From Oscillospiraceae bacterium (GTDB lineage Bacteria > Bacillota > Clostridia > Oscillospirales > Ruminococcaceae): a stretch of DNA of 9,489 bases. The position numbers and the translations under genes were made by a program. Position 1 is the stretch's first letter. Every line of letters starts with the position of its first letter. The stretch is from assembly GCA_016302225.1 (NCBI GenBank), contig JAEDOB010000070.1:1-9489 (forward strand), given 5' to 3'. The notes beneath the pieces were generated by a model. That model made no database searches. It was not told where the DNA came from and worked only from the letters and a program-made list of their open reading frames with translations. Positions 6,700-9,489 of this stretch are shown one piece after another.

Positions 6700-8115
6700 T
6701 TATTTTTTCTCGCCGATAGTTTCAAGCAGACGGTTTTTCACTATCTCGGTAATACGAACGGCGAAATTATCTCCGATAACCACAACGTCGCCCTTTGCGA
6801 TAAGATTTCCGTTTACGATAATATCAACGGGAGCACCTGCCTGACGCTCCAGCTCGATTATGGTGCCCTGCTGGAACTCCAGAATTTCCTTGACCTTCTT
6901 GCTTGTGGAACCCAGCTCAACGGTAACGTTCAGCGGGATATTCATCAGCAGCTTGAGGTTGTCGTTTTCGTCCTTGCTAAGCAGCGGGGAATTGTAATCC
7001 TCGAAGCTTTTGAACTGTGCGGGACGGACGTTTACATTGGGCTGCACATACATCTGCTGCTGCTGATAGCCGTACTGAGGGGGCATACCATACTGCATAT
7101 TGGGGTCGTACTGAGGGGGGTAACCATATGCGGGGGCTGCGCCGTTTGGCATCTGCTGCGGATTATAAGCCGCCTGAGAATTTTGCATCTGCGGATTATA
7201 CGCCGCCTGCGGATTCTGCATTCCCATATTGGGCATCGGCTGAGCTGCGGGGGGAGGTGTCTGCATAGTGGGAGCTGACGGCTGTGCAGCTGCCGTTCCG
7301 CCGTTTAACAGAGCCTCTATCTCCTCCTGAGAAAGGGTGCCGCCGCCCGAGGACGGTGCAGGTTCTGCGGGCTTAGGACCGCCAAGCATTGCCTCTATCT
7401 GCTCCTGAGAAAGCTTTCCGTCGGGATTTTCCGCAGCCATCTTCTCAACTTCACTGGCAATGGAATCCGAAGGAGTGCTGTCAAGAGCGCTGCCGTAGCC
7501 TTCCAGCATCTTATCCGCCATAGCCTTTGCAAGGTCAATGGTCAGCACGGTTATGAATTCACTGTTTATAACGCCGTCAATGGTAATGTTGAACTTTACC
7601 TGACAAACGTATTTTTCAACGTCCTCCTCCTCAAAGTTGAAGGGCTTATCCTTGTCATGCACCTCTGCGACAGGCGTTGAAATGTCGATAGGCGTATCTA
7701 TCAGCTCGGAAAGAGCCGTAGCCGAAGCGCCCATCATCTGGTTCATGACCTCGCATACGGCGGAGATATTCATCTCATCGAACTCAAAATCGTCCGTAAC
7801 AACGAGGGGCTGACCCATAAGCTGATTAAGGATAAGCTGAACGTCGTTCTGCTTTAAAACCAGCACGGAAGAACCGCTTATTCCCTTTATGTACTGAATG
7901 GTAACGTGTATGGACGGTTCCAAATCGGGGTAGGACAAATTTTTTACCTGAACAACGCTGACTTGCGGAGTTGTTATCCACACCTTAGCGCCAAGCAGGT
8001 TGGAAACTGCGGTTGCGGCGGCACCCATGGTGATATTTTGTATCTCACCGATGGCGTCCTGTTCCACCTCGCCGAAGCCTTCAACAACAGGGTTTTCGCT
8101 GCTCATTATCTCCAT
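6700..8115 (-). CDS. fliY: Flagellar motor switch phosphatase FliY (CheC-type domain + FliN domain)
   Basis: 471 residues, longer than Bacillus FliY (about 380). FliY sits in the C-ring with FliM and removes phosphate from CheY-P. The CheC-like part (about 10-205) has two complete phosphatase signatures of the D/S-x3-E-x2-N-x22-P type: D20/E24/N27/P50 and S118/E122/N125/P148. The C-terminal FliN/SpoA domain (about 386-465) contains NIPLNVTVELG and ends in EKK. Between them is a roughly 180-residue linker holding two copies of a CheY-binding-like peptide (LSQEQIEAML at 235-244, LSQEEIEALLNGG at 261-273), then a Met/Gln/Pro/Tyr-rich segment with an 11-residue tandem repeat (NPQAAYNPQMQ, NSQAAYNPQQM at 301-322). 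The usual N-terminal copy of the peptide is absent. The start is uncertain: ATG 8115 has GAGG only 2 nt away, and ATG 8106 (three codons on, giving MSSENP) has it 11 nt away. Confidence 0.95.
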   Translation of the reverse strand: MEIMSSENPVVEGFGEVEQDAIGEIQNITMGAAATAVSNLLGAKVWITTPQVSVVQVKNLSYPDLEPSIHVTIQYIKGISGSSVLVLKQNDVQLILNQLMGQPLVVTDDFEFDEMNISAVCEVMNQMMGASATALSELIDTPIDISTPVAEVHDKDKPFNFEEEDVEKYVCQVKFNITIDGVINSEFITVLTIDLAKAMADKMLEGYGSALDSTPSDSIASEVEKMAAENPDGKLSQEQIEAMLGGPKPAEPAPSSGGGTLSQEEIEALLNGGTAAAQPSAPTMQTPPPAAQPMPNMGMQNPQAAYNPQMQNSQAAYNPQQMPNGAAPAYGYPPQYDPNMQYGMPPQYGYQQQQMYVQPNVNVRPAQFKSFEDYNSPLLSKDENDNLKLLMNIPLNVTVELGSTSKKVKEILEFQQGTIIELERQAGAPVDIIVNGNLIAKGDVVVIGDNFAVRITEIVKNRLLETIGEKK

Positions 8116-8119
8116 TACC

Positions 8120-9118
8120 TCAATTCTTGTATATATTATCTATTTTTATAGCCTTGTGGTCATTTTTCTCGCCGAGCTTTCCGTCGAACCATATATGTTC
8201 GCCGATCTTAACGGTAACATTATCGGAAATGCTCATATTCAGGGGGATAATATCTCCCGGCTGGAGGGTGAGTATGTCATAAAGGTCAACCTGAGTTTCG
8301 CTGAGAATGGCGTCGATCTTAAGCTTGCTGTTCTTGATGCCGTTGAGTATCTCCTCACGGCGTTCGTTATCCTTGTTGATGTCGAATTTCTTTCCGTTTT
8401 TGGCAAAGCGGTCGGAGAATTTCGCCATCATGCTTTCAAGGTTCAGCGCAGGGATGCAGATGGAGATAGTGTTCTTTATCTTCCTGATTTCCAGCTCCAG
8501 CATAACGAGAATGACCACGTCATCGGGAGCGATGGACTGCAAAACTCTTGCGTTGGTTTCCACATTTGTCAGCTTCGGGTGTATCTCGATAAAGGGGTCC
8601 CACGCCTGTTTAAGGCTGGCGGTCAGCTTGTTGATAACGTTAGTCATCAGTCCGACTTCTATTTCTGTGAAATCTCTGTTTATCTCGGTAAACTGCCCGT
8701 CGCCGCCCATAAGCCTGTCTATCATACAGTAGGTCACGGGGTTGGATATCTGCATAATAACGGAGGTTTCCATAACGTCCTCGTCCTCGATGCCCATATC
8801 TATGGTAGACAGCAGGACATAATCGGGGAGAGCGTTATTGAATTCATTATACCGCTGCTCCTCTATCTGGAGCACCTCAACCTTGCAGTAAAGCCTGAGA
8901 AGTCCCGTAAGATATGAGGATACAACTCTGGCATAGGTTTCAAAGATACCCTCAACGGATTTCAGCTGCTCCTTGGTAAACTTTCGGGGCATTCTGAAAT
9001 CGTAATTCTTGACGTTATTGGAATCGTTTGCTTCGATCTCCTCGAAAGCCTCCGAGCCGTTTGCGCTGAAGCTGTTGAGCAGGGCGTCTATCTGGCTTTG
9101 CGACAATACGTCAGCCAT
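8120..9118 (-). CDS. fliM: Flagellar motor switch protein FliM
   Basis: 332 residues, the usual FliM length. FliM forms the middle of the cytoplasmic C-ring, binds phosphorylated CheY and sets the direction of rotation. Residues 5-15 (LSQSQIDALLN) are the classic N-terminal CheY-P-binding peptide. A flexible acidic linker (about 17-38) leads to the CheC-like middle domain (about 42-235), with the FliG-contacting GGDG at 138-141 inside RLMGGDGQ. The C-terminal SpoA/FliN-like domain (about 245-325) includes the LQPGDIIPL stretch and ends in KIDNIYKN. The ATG at 9118 is preceded by GAGGA at a good spacing. The TGA stop is 4 bp ahead of fliY, and the GAGG of the next ribosome site overlaps this stop, which suggests translational coupling. 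Nothing appears truncated. Confidence 0.97.
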   Translation of the reverse strand: MADVLSQSQIDALLNSFSANGSEAFEEIEANDSNNVKNYDFRMPRKFTKEQLKSVEGIFETYARVVSSYLTGLLRLYCKVEVLQIEEQRYNEFNNALPDYVLLSTIDMGIEDEDVMETSVIMQISNPVTYCMIDRLMGGDGQFTEINRDFTEIEVGLMTNVINKLTASLKQAWDPFIEIHPKLTNVETNARVLQSIAPDDVVILVMLELEIRKIKNTISICIPALNLESMMAKFSDRFAKNGKKFDINKDNERREEILNGIKNSKLKIDAILSETQVDLYDILTLQPGDIIPLNMSISDNVTVKIGEHIWFDGKLGEKNDHKAIKIDNIYKN

Positions 9119-9156
9119 TTTCTATCCTCACCTCGGTCAATCGGATTAGATGTGTG

Positions 9157-9489
9157 TTATTCATTGCCTTCATTATTATTGGCAAGTGCGGGATCGTCGG
9201 ACTCGGCAGCGGTCTGATCTTCCTTTTCCACGGGAAGTCCCTCGGGGTCAACGCTCTGGAGATAGTTGGGACCGAACTCCAGCTTCATAAACTCGTCAAG
9301 CACCTTGGGATCGTTATAGTCGGCGTCCTTCCTGATGAAAACCACCTCAACACGGCGGTTTTGGGTACGTCCCTCACTGGTGTTGTTATCGGAAATGGGG
9401 CGGTATTTACCGTAGCCCGTTGCGGAATATTTCGATGAATCGCTGATATTCATGGAGATCAGGTGATTTACCACGGCATCGGCACGTCC
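9157..9489 (-). CDS. motB: MotB C-terminal part (OmpA-like peptidoglycan-binding domain), 5' end outside window
   Basis: The last 110 residues of a protein whose start lies beyond the right edge; the frame is open to the edge, and the first in-frame GTG (9474) is an internal Val codon, not a start. The visible part has the end of an OmpA/MotB domain: VVNHLI, then SATGYGKYRP and EGRTQNRRVEV, where the paired Arg/Asn pattern belongs to the peptidoglycan-binding fold. In MotB this domain anchors the MotA/MotB stator to the cell wall so that proton or sodium flow can turn the rotor. The N-terminal membrane helix with its ion-carrying Asp is not visible, so the MotB call rests on the domain plus its place directly upstream of fliM; a general OmpA-family protein is the alternative. 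A roughly 55-residue acidic tail (rich in D, E, N) follows the domain, which is long for MotB. The stop is TAA, 38 bp before fliM. Confidence 0.8.
   Translation of the reverse strand, partial: GRADAVVNHLISMNISDSSKYSATGYGKYRPISDNNTSEGRTQNRRVEVVFIRKDADYNDPKVLDEFMKLEFGPNYLQSVDPEGLPVEKEDQTAAESDDPALANNNEGNE

Noticed and set aside
8000..8917. Plus-strand open frame of 305 codons opposite fliY/fliM
   Set aside because: It spans the junction of two well-supported minus-strand genes and has no independent support.
1..9489. CRISPR array, tRNA/rRNA, insertion sequence or phage genes
   Set aside because: Nothing with regular repeat-spacer pattern, tRNA cloverleaf, transposase or phage-type protein was seen; the window is a continuous flagellar operon.

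Overview
The window is a stretch of a bacterial flagellar/chemotaxis operon, with every supported gene on the minus strand. In transcription order (from the right end of the window to the left) it reads: motB (3' part only), fliM, fliY, cheY, fliO, fliP, fliQ, fliR, flhB, flhA. This order, with a CheC-type FliY and a CheY placed between the switch genes and the export-gate genes, is the arrangement familiar from Bacillota (Bacillus and Clostridia). Anaerobic Clostridia, perhaps an Oscillospiraceae/Ruminococcus-like organism, is my best guess. That guess rests on gene order, protein style, moderate GC and the GC-rich palindromic intergenic repeats; no ribosomal marker is present.

Layout by function. 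9489-8120 carries the C-terminal part of the stator protein MotB and the switch protein FliM. 8115-6700 is FliY, a switch component that also carries CheY-P phosphatase sites. 6580-6218 is CheY, the signal that binds the switch. 6215-2318 encodes FliO, FliP, FliQ, FliR and FlhB, the membrane core of the flagellar type III export gate and its assembly factor. 2209-125 is FlhA, the export-gate ring protein. The genes are tightly packed: FliO/FliP overlap by 11 bp, FliQ/FliR by 1 bp, CheY/FliO are 2 bp apart and FliM/FliY 4 bp apart. Gaps over 100 bp occur only at fliY-cheY (119 bp), fliP-fliQ (224 bp) and flhB-flhA (108 bp), and the last two hold copies of a GC-rich 19-bp hairpin repeat. No gap exceeds 300 bp.

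This is largely a conserved housekeeping locus and I do not see a new system in it. The unusual points are: (1) FliY has lost the usual N-terminal CheY-binding LSQ-x-EIDALL-like peptide and instead carries two copies of it in its central linker, followed by a Met/Gln/Pro/Tyr-rich low-complexity segment; (2) FliP has a roughly 70-residue acidic Thr/Pro/Glu-rich insert between its signal peptide and the conserved domain; (3) no fliL lies between motB and fliM; (4) the intergenic hairpin repeat shows compensatory base changes between copies; (5) a tandem T-tract/CGCTGCGC repeat abuts and slightly overlaps the 3' end of flhA.
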